Source: Tanytarsus gracilentus
Taxonomy: Eukaryota; Arthropoda; Insecta; Diptera; Chironomidae
DNA: 64,000 bases
NCBI GenBank assembly: GCA_038502055.1
Contig: JAXRKN010000043.1
Coordinates: 4,712,001-4,776,000, forward strand
Reading direction: 5' to 3'
Part shown: positions 9,479-22,700 of the stretch, one piece after another
Numbering within the stretch: position 1 is the first letter of the stretch
Layout of the letters: the number at the start of each line of letters is the position of its first letter
Notes under the pieces: generated by a model
Told to the model about the DNA's origin: nothing
What the model saw: the letters and a program-made list of their open reading frames with translations, nothing else
Database searches by the model: none
Program-made: the position numbers and the translations under genes

Positions 9479-12400
9479 ATTAAGAGGGTTGTAAATTTAG
9501 TTTTTCTAGATTGAGAAAAGAATTTATGGTGTCTGCAAAATTTTGATGGCGTCGAGGGCAAGAATGAGAAATGCAATGAAAGTTCGCACTAAATTTTTTT
9601 TGCTGTGGTTTGATAGCATAAGTACATACGTGAGCATACCTTCATTACTCATGTGTGTACCTTTTTTCTAGAGAGCAGCACATAAAAAGGCATTAACTCA
9701 ACAGCTTCTCTCTGTGGATGCAATGTAAAACAGAAACTGTTGATCATTTACTTATGGATGCTCTCTATCATCATAATACACTCCACGAATCTCATGAAGA
9801 TTTAAAGAATTTTCTTTGAAACAGAATTAAGAGCATGCACAACGTGATCGTAATGTCAACTATCACATCGAAGTAAAAGCAAATTGTTTGCTTTTTCACT
9901 CGACGATGCCTGAAAGCATGAAATTATTTGATTTTGTTGCATTAAATTCGATTTAGTTCCGCGAAAAACTTAATATTGCATTTTCGAATGCATAACAGCG
10001 AGACACGAGTGAAGAAAAACAGAAGAAAGGAAAATAGATTTGTTTTTTCAATTTCCTGAAGAGATTTTGTTTGCAAGTTTGCAGAGGTTACACCCAGGGA
10101 AGTGATAAATTATTTCATATTTTATGAATGAGGGAAAAATGATACAAAAATAACCGCAGCGAGTAAATTAATTAAAACACAGAGCTGTGATATTGATGGG
10201 TAAAAACTTTTTTTGGTTTTCATTTTCATTAACATGATTTATTTGGCAAAAATAATTTTAAGGGTTTGAGGAAAGTTTATTTTGAAAAAAGTATTAAAAA
10301 TTGACACCAAAAAATATTATAATGTAGCACGGAATGTTAATTTAAAGATTCGAACCTTGATTAAGAAAATTATTTTAAAAACTTTTTAAATTTCATTACT
10401 CTTTTTCTGTATGAACGCCATAATTCTCTTTTTTTAATGTGTATTTTTGTTATGAAAAGTTGGAATTAATTAAGCACAAAATGTAAATTATAGGGTTATT
10501 ATAAATTAAATGCTCAGAGCTTAAATTTTGATGCATTAAATGCAAGCTTATATTGTTTGAATAACAGGAAAAGCGTTTCAGAAAATTAAGTTAAAATATT
10601 GCATAATTCATTTTCAAAAGTAAATTTTGATGTCAATTTATTTCATCTTTTTTGTAAACGTTATAACGTTGAAATTACATTTTACTTATTTTTGTTTTTA
10701 TAAAACAATTCATTCGCAAAAAATTATTAAATTTTTTTCATATTTTTCAATTTACCGAAATCAAAAAGTTAATAATTGTTTAAATTACTTTCACAATAGC
10801 CCGAGGCAATTAAAGCCTTATTCTTGCTGTCATTTAATATCGCAAAAGTTTTGCATAAAATGTTTCATAATTCATAAATGCTGAAGAGTACTTCAAAATC
10901 TCCTTATATCAATTCAACATTGCATTGCTATTTGCAACGAAAGCACATTTTGATTAAATTTACATCGTTGTCGTCTGCATTGCTCTCATTTTTTTCCCTC
11001 TTGCATAATCGTCCTGAGTCCTGACAGATTTCGTCAGACGCTCACTCATTTTTGTGATATGAGAATGTCAACTTTGCATCCTCTCCCTTTTGCATTATTA
11101 TTGTCATGAAATTCTTTTTGCTGCTCCCTTTTTTTTCGCTCATAATGAAATTTTTTTCACATTAAATTATGAAAAAATCCGCTGTCACTAACGAGTGAGA
11201 TATAGAGTCGAGAATATTGCAAGATAGTCATTTTGTGCCTTAAGCTATGATAATCAGGGAAGAAAACATCGTCGTGTAATGCTAAAGGAGCGGAGCTTGC
11301 AAAAAAAAGAGTCGAACAGAATGATAAATATTTTTTAACTCACTCTCTTAAAGACTCGAGCTTCATAACTCATTTTTAGTGTTGCCTATGTGATTTTTTG
11401 CATATTATGTTTACCATGTTGTTATATCACATTTTCAATCCTCTTTTTTCCATTTCCACAACAACAATGGTTAAGAGTAAAAAGAGCTTCAAGGCGATTA
11501 TGGTGAGATAGATGAGCGCTTTGGGCCTTCGGACATGTCGCTCCTTTTTTGCATACATAACAATTCTTCCATCTACCTCCATTATAGATTTAATTTCTCT
11601 TGCACTGAGTTGAGAGAGAATTTGTACGGTGGGAAAAGAAAAATTAAAATTAATCATAGGAAATTTATAAAATATAATCTTTAAGGATAATGATGATAAA
11701 ATATAGCCCTAATTACTATTTAAAGCAAAAAATATTTTCTCTCCTCCTCTTTTTAATACTTTTTTACAAAAAGGGATAAAAACTCTTTTCATTCATTTTC
11801 ATAGCTCGGATGCTTTAAATCCGACAAACATAAATGTTTTTGTCACAATAAAAAATATGTGAATGTATCCAGAACGAATGTCATTAAATGACAATTGAAA
11901 ATTGGGTACTATCATAATTGTCATCGTAAACGTGTGTGCTAAAAATATTTTCGTCTCATAGATGTTTCCAAAGAGATGAAGAAATTTATGTTTTGAAATA
12001 TTTCTTTTGAGGTTGTGTGAACAAAAACATTTGGAATGGATATAGATGGGACGGAAAAGATGAAATTTCGGTAATTAAATATTTATTAAATTTTATATTT
12101 CCAATTTATTGTTAAAAATTAAAAACTAAATATATTCGAAAAAAATTCGAAATTTTTCCATCCTGTTGAGGTGAAATCCACTTTAAATCCTTATTCTTAA
12201 TGTTCATGATCCATGAAGTAGAATTTTGGTCTATTCATGCACTCAAGTACGTGCACACACATATACGACGTATGAAATTAATGTTGAAAGCATAAAAATT
12301 GTGGGACTCGATCTTAATGGTGCGTGTTTATGTTTTGTCATTTAATTAAAAAGTACACTTTTAATGACACGATCTCATTATGTCCTCTTCTCTTCATTCT

Positions 12401-15400
12401 TCCTCACACACGATGAGTTTGATTGTAACTTTTCATGAAATCTTGTTGCAAGCATGTCCGGAAGTGTTTTTTTTTTCATATAAAAAGTTTTGTTTTGTCT
12501 TGAATCGCCTGATAGCTTCAAGCACAACATACACATCTACAAAATTGCGATTGAGGCAAGAAGTTGTTTTTGTGTCGCTCGACAGATTTCACATATTTCC
12601 GCTTTTCTCTCAAAAAAAATGACACAATCTTTGAATTTTATTCTTTTCTCTTCATCATCGTCATTAAAAGCAACAACAACTTCAAGTTATATCAACGTAA
12701 ATTATAAATGCTTGAAGCATTGATGATGTCAACTTTCGCAACTCTTTCATCGGAAAAACATCCCTATAGCACCCATTTAGTTTACTCCATTGCTCAAGTG
12801 TAACGACTGTCATTCACTTTCATTGTAGAATGAATTATTTTCGTGCGGTATTGTGTTTAAATAAAGACGTGGGTTCAAGTGTGAAAAGTTGCCATCGAAA
12901 CGAGGATCGTTGACTTTTAAAAAGACATAACAACGAACAGAAAAAATAAAACAAAATTTCCGCATCAACCCCAAACACAATTTATTAAGTCATCAAAATT
13001 TAAATAAAGATTTAATTAAGATAAATTTGATGATAGTTTGCATTCATCACATAGATAATCCGCAACTATAAAATATTTTAAATAAAAAACTTTTATATAT
13101 GATGAAAACTGTTACTAAAAATAATTTTATGGAGCATCATCATTGCTCGAAAGTTTTTATATGACATGAAAAATATGCAACATCATAGAAAATTGCGCGT
13201 CCATTGAGATAAGCGAGCCAATTGAAATTCTTTAGCAGATGTCTCAAAAATTTCATGCTACCAAGAATGACTCGGTTTATAACAAAATGAAATTTTAAGG
13301 GATTTTTTTATAAGAGCGTCATAAAATGATTTTTTATTGCTTAAGAACATGGAAAAAATGCTTTGTACTTATTTTGTTTTACGCATAACCATCGAGACGG
13401 TCGTTGAAGATATTTTCTGTCGAGAGTAGACCAGCTATAGTTAACATCAAGCATTTTCATCATTATCATCATTTTTTCGCCGAGAAAATGTTCGCCAAAC
13501 ACTGCAGTAGCAATTACGAAAGTATTGCAGATTTTTCAACGTGAACTATCTTCGCTATGCTTCATCATCGAATCGCTATACAACTTTTTCTCTCATCTTT
13601 TAGTTTTTTAAATGAGGAAAATTTCAAGCAGACTTTTCATTATTAAAAAGAATTCATGCTCTTTTGCCCTTGCTTTCAGACACAGGTTTTTTCTCTCCAA
13701 CATTAAAAATGATTTTATAGTGAAATGTTTATAAAGTCACTTTTTGTGTTGAAAATTTGCAGATCCTTGTCACTCCTTCAAGAGCTTTTTTAATTTTTAA
13801 ATGGAAAACTTGAACTTACCACTGTAATGGCTGGTAAAAGTTTATGTAAATTAATAAAGAGCGATAATTAAAAAAGACTGTAAATGCAGTTTGAAAAATC
13901 TCTCTTTCTTATAATTTGAGAACTCAATTGAAACTTGTTCAACCGTAATGGAATGCAAAAAATGTTTTATGAAAAAATTTTTGCTCATTTTGTCACAAAA
14001 AAGCTTTCAAACTTTAAAGGTGTTTGTGGCTTTTGCTGCTTTATTAAATTTTAATGAACTGCTTGGCGTGAAAATGCAACGTTTAGCATCGTTTGACAAA
14101 AGTAATTAAATTTCTCATTCAATTTTCTTCTCATCACAAATTTTCTTTCGAGTTTTCTTCTTGATGATAATTTTTTTTCGCTGTTCACTTTGAGATCGAA
14201 GATGTTTTTTTTGAAAAGTTAAGAGTCGATTGAATTTTATTTTCATTGATAAATCTTTATAAAAATACACTTAACTACATTTACTCATAAGTGCAATCGG
14301 GAAATTGTTAAATAATGAATGAAAAGAAATTTTTAAAGACTTAATTCATTTATTTTAAAAATATTTAAATTTCGCACCCTTGCTTAATTTTATGAAGTAA
14401 CAAGAACATTAAAAGTGCTTGATAGACACAAACATTTCGATGAATGCTGTAACTTTATGATATAAAATGACAAAAAGTGCCACACGAAGCGTGCAATTTG
14501 AACATTTTTTGATCAATTATAATTGAGACCTGATGTGTGCATGATCAAAATTATCGAGGGTAAAAAATTCGGCATCCAATGACAATTTGTTCAGATTTTT
14601 TTAAAAAAATTTATTCATTTGTACTTTTAATTGGATTTCAATCAAATTTTTTACTTTCTGCTATATTTATAACCCCTTCAGAAAAATTTTCAATTGAAAA
14701 TATGCATCATAATTTTTCTACGTGTCTTTTTGCTCTCCATATTTTGAACCTTTGTGATTTTTCATCCTTTTTGTAATCAATTACATTTTACGTCTTTCTA
14801 TTTTCTAGCTTCAGAAAAAATCTTTACCTTTAAATTCTTGATTACATAAAGTGAGTTATTAAATAAAAATTTCATCACCCTCTGTGGTGTTCTATAGAAC
14901 TGGCCATAATGCAGATAAAATATTTAAATATTTAAGCACGGAAGCTAATTAGATTTAAATTGTTATTTATGACATTCAAATTTTCTCTCGTTTTCCTTTT
15001 CATCTTAGTTTTTCCGAGAACAATACAAGAGAATATAAAAGAAATGAATGAAAGTGTATAGAGTGATTTAAATGGGGAGGAAAAGAAAGAAAGGAAGGAA
15101 ATAAGTACTATGAAAGTCGATAACAACGAGAGAAATTATTTTTTTAAATTTATGCGGTTCGGATTAAAAATTTAACGGCTTTATTTAAAAAATTTGAAAG
15201 CACTTGAAAAAAAATTATTTTCCAATTGAAAATAAATAATTTTCTTTCCGGTCGATTTACTCAAAATATTATTTTAAGTAGATTATCCTAAAATAATATT
15301 CCAAAACAGCACCTGACGGTGTGAGTCGAAGATGGTGTTCACGAAAAGTGATTTCTTATCGTTTTCTGCTTAAAAAATATTATTATTAGCAACAATATGA

Positions 15401-18400
15401 AATGGTTTTGGCATGAAGCGTATTTTGTGAAATCAATGATACGTGAACAAGGAAATTGCCTCGCACTCACTTTTCATGAGGCCTGAAATGTTGACAAAAG
15501 CTTTAGCTCTATTATTTTCTGGTATAGATTCGTTCATTCTCGAAATGTCAGTTGTCTAAACACAACAAGTGGAAGAAGGAACGCTTATGATGAAGTCAAT
15601 GACGTGGAATGAGTGATAAGAAGGGAAATTGAATTTCAAATCACGCTAAGAAGTTATTACTGACCACATACTGGCTTTTAAAGGAAAAAATTTTATGTTA
15701 ATTTCCGAGATGTTCATTTTTCGACTTTTCAAGATTTCTAAAAGTTTCTTTGAGACATCTTCAATATTTCCCCCGACTCTCATACTACCGTCACTTTGTG
15801 ATGCTTTTTTTTATTGAAATGTCATGTAAAACGAGAAAAGTTGGAGATAACAAATCAATGTGGAGCAATCTCTTGTTTCATTGTTTCATATTTGCCTGCC
15901 AACAAAATGTCACTTTAAAATTTTTGAGCTGGAGAAAATGTTTATCATGTTTGTTGAAAAGACATAAAAGTTTAGCTTAGTTTATGAGAATTTATAAAAG
16001 TTAAGAACGTTTTCGATAACTTTTCACATTATCGCAAAGTCTTTTTATAGTCTGAAATATTGATTTTTTTAACAGCATGAAAATCTTTGTACTTTTGAGA
16101 GGATAAAATTTATGAAATATTTTATGAAGCTTGAAAATTAAGTAAAACCTACACTTGGGTTTGGATATTTTTCTTCTTGTCATTTACAATGTCAATTTTA
16201 AAATTTTTCATCTTTTGAAAAAACCGAACAGTTTTCAAACAAAATACAATGCCAAATCCCATTCTTTTATTTTTAAACATAAAAAATCTGGAATCTTTAT
16301 GAAATCTCTTGAAGCGTAATCTCTTTAATCTAGTGACTAACAATGCAAATAAGGTCAAAAATTGACGAAACTAGCCAGAAAAAAGATCATCGAGTAAAAC
16401 CACCAACTTTGGTGAACCACTTAAGAGCTTATGTCCCTGACGTTGATTGAACTAGGCCAACTTTCATTTTAATTCCATATTTTTATACATTTCGGACTCG
16501 AATGTGCGAGTAAAAACCATCGACATGTGCACATGTATCACTCACTCGTTCACATTTCTCTAATTTCTTAGAGAGATTGATATAATTTATATCTCGTCAC
16601 TCAGGATATGTACGGAAATCATCATTGAAACATCCATTTCAATGAATTTCATTCCCATCTCGAATTTCGGTTTTGTGAACACGATGAATCTGAGAGATAT
16701 GAAATCGTTATACACACAATACTCACAAAAAAAGCATAAATTCAATTTGTGTGGCTTGTTGTTGAATTTTCCATTCTCTTTTTTTTCTCTCATTTCCTTT
16801 TTCATCGAGTGATAAGCAGCGATATATAGTGGTTGCTGCAAGAGAAGCTTCTGCATGTGTATATAGGATTTGTTTGAGATGCGAGATAATATGAAAAGTG
16901 TGCGTATCAATAACGGAAATTCTTCTTGAATCGTTTTCGATTGATTTGTGATGCTGCCAATATTTTTTTAAATCTTATTTGTCGAAAATATTCTTTGCTT
17001 TCTTTTATTTATTTCAACGCTTTGTTATTTTTTTTGCATTTAAAATTCATGAGGAAAACTTTTTTAACAAAAATCCAGATTTTGTGGCTCACGTTAACAA
17101 ATTATTTAAAAGAAACTACCCATAATCTTCTCATTGTTAAAAGTTCGAGTACAGATAAGAAGTTCAACAAAATCTTAAATAATTTCTTCAACTCCTTTTT
17201 TTCTTACAAACTTCTGCTATTAAATAAAAAGGGATGGAATAGGTAATGAATTTTCGGTTGTTGTGGAAAAGAATTTTCCTTTTTTTATTTAACGTTTGCA
17301 TTGTTGTTAGAAGCAAGAAAGAAAGAGAAAAAGCGGTAACGCGATGGTAAAGGTGGTTAAAAAAAAGGAAAACTAGGGAAGAGGAAAAAATCATAAGCAA
17401 TACGAATGAAGAAATTTAAGGAACAAAAAAAAGTCATTCGTTGCCTTCAAGCTAAATTGCGAGAGAATACAAAAAAGAAAAATCCGTAACAAAATAGGTT
17501 GACAAGAGCTGGTTTTTTTGTGTACAGAAGAATGAATTGTTTGTAATCAGAGTATAATAAATTTTTTTAAATGCCATTAAAAGAGAATCTCTGAAAAAAA
17601 TTACAATAGCAAGGAGTGTTTTCAATTCAACGCTTGTTGAACTTTGTGGATATTTTAAACCCAAAAAAAAGTTTGATGGGGCACAAGACTGTGCAGGTGT
17701 ACATGAAAATTTATAAACACATACAAACTCCGCTCATTAGGGAAAACTGCCTTCACTTAACTTAAATGCATAATCCATAAGTAAATTTAATTAGTGGACA
17801 TGCCGTGTTTGGACCATCTCCATCGTTCCGGATCATCTATATGAATAAATTCATCCCGTCCCTCCATCTCTCGAGTGCATTATGTTTATTTTAAAATTCG
17901 GCTGCTTACATAAACGTCCACGACCATAAGTGGTTTTTCAGGTCAATCTCAGAGACCACTACGCGATTTTATCCACACACACAGACCGATTTTATGCGGA
18001 ACTCGTCTGTTTTTTGTAATTAAAAAATAATAATTAAAATCTAATTTATATTTTCCATTAAACACCGCATGGAGTCTCGATGTATTGAGAAAATTTCTGT
18101 TGCTTTTCTATATAGTGACCATCATTTTAATCGAGTAGGAGGTAAAAATTCATTATTGATTTCTAATCAATGCAGATTTAATTTTATCATAAAATAAATT
18201 CAAAATTTCTGCAGTGACACACCTCACAAAACATCCCCACCTAACATGCATCATAAAAAATCAGCAACAATGCTCTTAAAAATGTTTGCAAGACACAATC
18301 TGTGCATCTTTACAACAAAAGCGACGAAAAAAGTGGAAAACAACAATAGCAACAGTAGGAGCAGGAAAAAAATCGATGCGATGAGCCAAACATGTTGTAC

Positions 18401-18670
18401 ACATATAGCAACAAAATCAGCACAAAAAAATAAACAACTAAAGATGCTATATTTGTATATATGTGGGGACGAATGTGAGAGAGTGAGATGGAGAGTTCGA
18501 GAGGATGATAATAAAAATTCTAACGAAACTGTTGTTGTCGATATTGATGTTTGGCTTGCATTCAATTGAAAGGGTGAAAAAATCGACGGTAGCGTGGTGT
18601 GATTGGGAGGATGGGAAGCGATGCAATGACAATAATAAAACAAGATGGGTCTGCAAACGGCGTTGCCATT
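9479..18670. other. long non-coding stretch, probably intron or intergenic
   Basis: More than 9 kb of AT-rich sequence. I found no paired splice signals with a coding-quality frame, no tRNA or rRNA, and no transposon termini. Open frames such as those around 10.6, 12.4, 14.6 and 16.6-17.2 kb are rich in Phe, Leu, Lys and Ile, as expected from translating AT-rich DNA, and are not called as genes. Confidence 0.5.
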
Positions 18671-18699
18671 TCCAATAGCTCCGCATAGATTAGTACCCT

Positions 18700-19310
18700 A
18701 CTCCGTTGCAATGGGCATTAGTGGCACTCCTGGCCGGCCATGAAGGACATTCTTCAAAAATCATCAATGTAAATCGATTCCTGATGCAATGACGAGTTCA
18801 ACGACATACATGAAGCCATAGTTCTGAAAAATGGACATTATGGCACTCCTGGCCGACCATGATGGACATTCCTCAAAAATCGTCAGTGTCAATCGATTCC
18901 TGATGCAATGACGAGTTCAACGACATACATGAAGCCATAGTTCTGAAAAATGGATATTAGTGGCACTCCTGGCCGACCATGATGGACATGCCTCAAAATC
19001 ATCAATGTCAATCTATTCCTGATCCAATGACGAGTTCAACGATACCCATGAAGCCATAGTTCTGAAAAATGGACATTAGTGGCACTCCTGGCCGGCCATG
19101 ATGGACATTCCTCAAAAATCGTCAATGTCAATCGATTCCTGATGCAATAACGAGTTCAACGACATACATGAAGCCATAGTTCTGAAAAATGGACATTAGT
19201 GGCACTCCTGACCAACCATGATGGACATTCCTCTAAAATCGTCAATGTCAATCGATTCCTGATGCAATTACGAGTTCAACGATACCCATGAAGCCATATA
19301 AGAGAAAATT
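18700..19310 (+). repeat. tandem array, five units of 119-120 bp
   Basis: The landmark ggcactcctggcc (last copy ggcactcctgacc) occurs at 18723, 18842, 18962, 19081 and 19201, so unit length is 119-120 bp. Each unit contains 'atggacatt', 'caatgtcaatcgattcctga', 'acgagttcaacga' and 'catgaagccata'. Copies differ by a few substitutions and small indels, for example 'gacatacatgaag' alternating with 'gatacccatgaag'. A diverged sixth unit starts near 19321 (gcactcagggacgg). Confidence 0.9.
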
Positions 19311-19470
19311 TGTATGAAAAAGGACATTTTTGCACTCAGGGACGGTCCTTGGAGGGTAGTACCTCAAAACTAAATACTTCTTGCACAACTAGAGCCAAAA
19401 CCCGATCTTTAGCCACAAACCCGAGTCAAATCCGACCAGCCGTTCTTGAGATACGGCGTTCACTAAGATC

Positions 19471-19524
19471 GTAAGAAAGTGAGAAAGTGAGAAAGTAAGA
19501 AAGTAAGAAAGTAAGAAAGTAAGA
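19471..19524 (+). repeat. 8-bp microsatellite (gtaagaaa / gtgagaaa)n
   Basis: About seven copies of an 8-bp unit, two of them with g in place of a at position 3. It lies inside repeat element A, and its inverted counterpart opens the poly-T block at 8.9 kb. Confidence 0.85.
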
Positions 19525-19740
19525 TGACTTAAATGGCTCTAACTCCTCGTAGAATCAACCGATTTCAAATCTGTTTTCGCCAGTTTGTAGGGCTTGACTA
19601 GGCCTATCATTTGAGTATAAGTTTTGATATTACACAATGTAATGTCTTAGCACTAGGGGCTGAAAACAGGTTTTGGAAAAATCCAAAATTAATATATAGC
19701 GGAGCTATAATATACTGAATATGTGAACCAGATTAGAGGA

Positions 19741-22700
19741 AAAAAATCTTTTTTATGCATAAAGTTTTAATAAGGTAAAAGTTAATGTGAAACTACCAGG
19801 TAAATTTGTATGTCTAACAAGGGATGGAACTTGGAAAATAAAATTAGTCAAATTCAATGTTTTAAAAATAAACTACAAATATTTTTTAAAAATTGCGCTT
19901 TATTACCCCAGATTCAAACAAATAATCAATAATTTCTGGTTAAGTCAGAAAAGCTTTTACACCACGATTCATTCACGTTGATTTATTATCAATTAAATGA
20001 CAGGCAAAAATATTGTTTTATTAATTCACATGAAATTGATTTTTCATATTAATTTGCCAACTCAAATTTAAATTGCAAATATGGATTTTTTCTCGCTACA
20101 AAATGATATGTCGAGAAATCAATTTTCTGTCAATGCCAAATTGCATTTTTGAAGTCGATCAACAGGAGTTGAAAATGTGATGGAATTTTTTCGCACTGAA
20201 AAAATTTCAAATGTCGTGAATGCTTTTTGCATCGATTGCGAGTGAAAGAGAGAAAAATCATCCCTTCTAAAATTTTCAATGAAAGAATGAAAAAATTGTG
20301 AAAATTCCCCTCCAGTCATTGAGCAAGAGTTTAGACACGTTTGCGCAATGAACGGGTCCATAAAAGAAGCTGTTAGCTGTTGCCATGTCGAGGAGCTTTT
20401 TCTCTCGCACATTCTCTCGATTTTCTCTCATCTCCTTTGAGAATCGTCGAATATCCCAACGTCGGTCGGCCATTATAACGAAAATATCTCTCCAATTTTC
20501 TCATTTTCTCGCATTTTTCTCTCTCCCGTTTGCTCTCGAATGCTCCTTGCATCACGACACAGCCTCACCATAATTCGTCTAAAATTATTTTTCTCACTCG
20601 ACTCTTAGTCTAACGTGAGCCCTTAACAGATAAGGGTGGAAATTCGTATTACATTGAAGGTGTAAAAAAGAGAGAAAAAGAAAAAGAAGAAAAATTCAAT
20701 TATAATTTTTTTTATTGAAGCAAAAAAGTAGTAACATCAGCAGAAGAAGAAGAGTGGTGAAAGGAAAAAGTTGCAATTAGGAGCACAACTAGTTAAATGG
20801 ACGAAAGCGAGGACTTTTTCACTTGCTGAGTGTTACAAAAAAAAAACCTAAAAGAACTTGAAGTTGTCAAAAAACTTTTCCTTCATTTTTCTTTTCTCGT
20901 GTGCGTCTAATTTTTATTTTTTTTCTACATGTTTTGACTTTTTTGTTTGTTTAAAAAAAAACTTTGAAGTTATCCGAAAATTATGATGGAAATTTGTGAA
21001 AGTTGAAGCAGAAAAAAAGTTGACTGAATAATAAATTTATTTTTTTCTGTTTGTTTTACTGTGTGAGTGCGTGTAACATAAAACGAAATATAAAGTTAAC
21101 CACAAAAATATATCGAGTAAGATTTTCAATTCTTTTTATATTGTACATATGCAAAAAAACTTATTTTTTTGGCGAATTGAGGAAAAAACTTTGAAAAGCC
21201 TTAAAGCACTTGATTTTGATGAAAAAAAAATCATCGCACCCGAACGAGATGGAAATTATGGCCCGAAAAAAAAGGAAAAGACAAAAAGAGCGAAAAAGTA
21301 AATGTGGGCGACTGATGTGAAAAGCAAGACAATCTTTCTATTGTATTCGTGTTTTTTTCATCACGGTCCTTTTTGCATACTCTCTCGCACTGGGCATTGG
21401 GTTTTTTTGGGTAGAGAGATTGTGAGAAATTATGATGATTCCTCTCTTTTTCTGTTATACTTCTGTCATTGCTTATCCGATAGCCTAACCTAGGTCGAAA
21501 TCTGTTTACACACTTTTTTCCTTCCGTTTCACGACCTTTCTATCATCTCATATTTCTCAATCTGTCGAGCTCCAGCTATGTGCAATAAAAATTGGGAGAT
21601 GGGTGAATTATGTATCATTAGGTTATTATTGAGTGACAATAAGACCTTATAAATAATATTTCGAGTGTTTAAGTATGTGAATGCTAAAAGATTTATGCAG
21701 GCAAGGAAAATTGCGTGTGTGAGCAATATATATTTGATTTGTTATCGAAAATTGATTCATATCCCATGCTCGCATCTTCTCCAATTACGATATGCAAAAT
21801 CTTCTCAGTTCTACACAGCCTCGAGAAATTTTTTTATTTCCTCAACAAATGTGAGAGTTATTGATTTTTTCCTTTTTCTCCATTTTATGCCTTTTGTCAG
21901 CTTAATATGCGAGTTCTCGTCTCTCGGCTCACGTTGAGCTTCCTTTCTGAAATAAAGCTTTTACCATGTACCGCTTAGGACTCACATATTTGTTTTTACG
22001 AGACAGATAAATCTGATGAAATGTTGTTAAGATGTAATTTTAATCCAACACGTTTGATGCTTTTAGCATTAGAAGGGATTTATAATTTCCAAGGATGTTT
22101 TGCTGAAACTTTTTGAAAAGAGAAATTAAAATTTACTTCTTGATGAACAAATTAATACAAATTAAAAATTGTAAAATATGTTAAGCAAAATAAAAGGAGA
22201 AGAAATTGCTATAAATTTTAGAACTGATGATTTTCTTATCACATTCTCTTTTCAATAAAATTTTTCTTTCACTTAAAATAACGACAAACTTTTTCTCGCG
22301 TGCCTACTCGTCTGAGTCATGGCAAAAGTCACAGAGTGGTGACAGAGTGTGAGGACTATACAGAAAAAAAGCGTAGAACGTGAGAAAGATTACTAACTGT
22401 GGATAGTTATTGATGTGAGTTTCATGAAACGACTTTCAATTCCTTCACGGGCAATGATCAAAGTTTTAATGTGATGGAATAGTGCCTCGGATGGCTTTAG
22501 CAATTTATGTGTGGCGCTAGCGACAACGATAGCATGGATTAGTAGCACCCTCTTTGTTCACGACAATTTATTGCTTCGTACTAATTGCGTTTTACACACA
22601 TGTACGCTTCGCTATAAAGAATGACTGTGTGTGAAAAAAGAGCTGTATGGAAAAAAATTAGATTTGGCAACAATGGCTTGGCATAACGTTTTCATCTTAT

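Larger units (their letters stand above)
18675..19713 (+). mobile_element. repeat element A with internal ~120-bp tandem units
   Basis: The core is a tandem array (18700-19310), followed by a unique 3' section with a 'gatacggcgttcac' block, an 8-bp microsatellite (19471-19524), and a conserved 3' terminal region of about 180 bp that recurs in inverted orientation at 8.7 kb. A weak 10-bp inverted match (atagctccgc at 18675-18684, gcggagctat at 19699-19708) may mark the termini, but no target duplication was found, so the left boundary is uncertain. No open frame of transposase size is present, so it is non-autonomous. Confidence 0.6.

Noticed and set aside
16587..16910. Minus-strand 107-residue frame and neighbouring plus-strand 106-residue frame (16926-17246)
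   Set aside because: Phe/Lys/Asn/Ile-rich, as expected by chance in such AT-rich DNA, with no motif.
17935..17950. Recursive splice site at tggtttttcag/gtcaat, and a similar one near 44180
   Set aside because: The donor half has C at position 3 (GTC), which is incompatible with a working 5' splice site.
18251..18643. Minus-strand 130-residue frame with a Leu/Phe-rich stretch, and its plus-strand mirror
   Set aside because: Low-complexity translation of CAA/AGC-type repeats; no splice context or family, and both strands are open at once.
18675..19708. 10-bp inverted match (atagctccgc / gcggagctat) as true terminal repeats of element A
   Set aside because: The inverted copy at 8.7 kb continues a few bases beyond this point and lacks the cggagc core, and no target duplication flanks it. 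Kept only as a weak boundary hint.
20380..21300. Promoter and 5' leader of a gene at 20.4-21.3 kb
   Set aside because: CG-richer start and purine-rich tract look leader-like, but no donor, coding exon or core promoter motif supports it.
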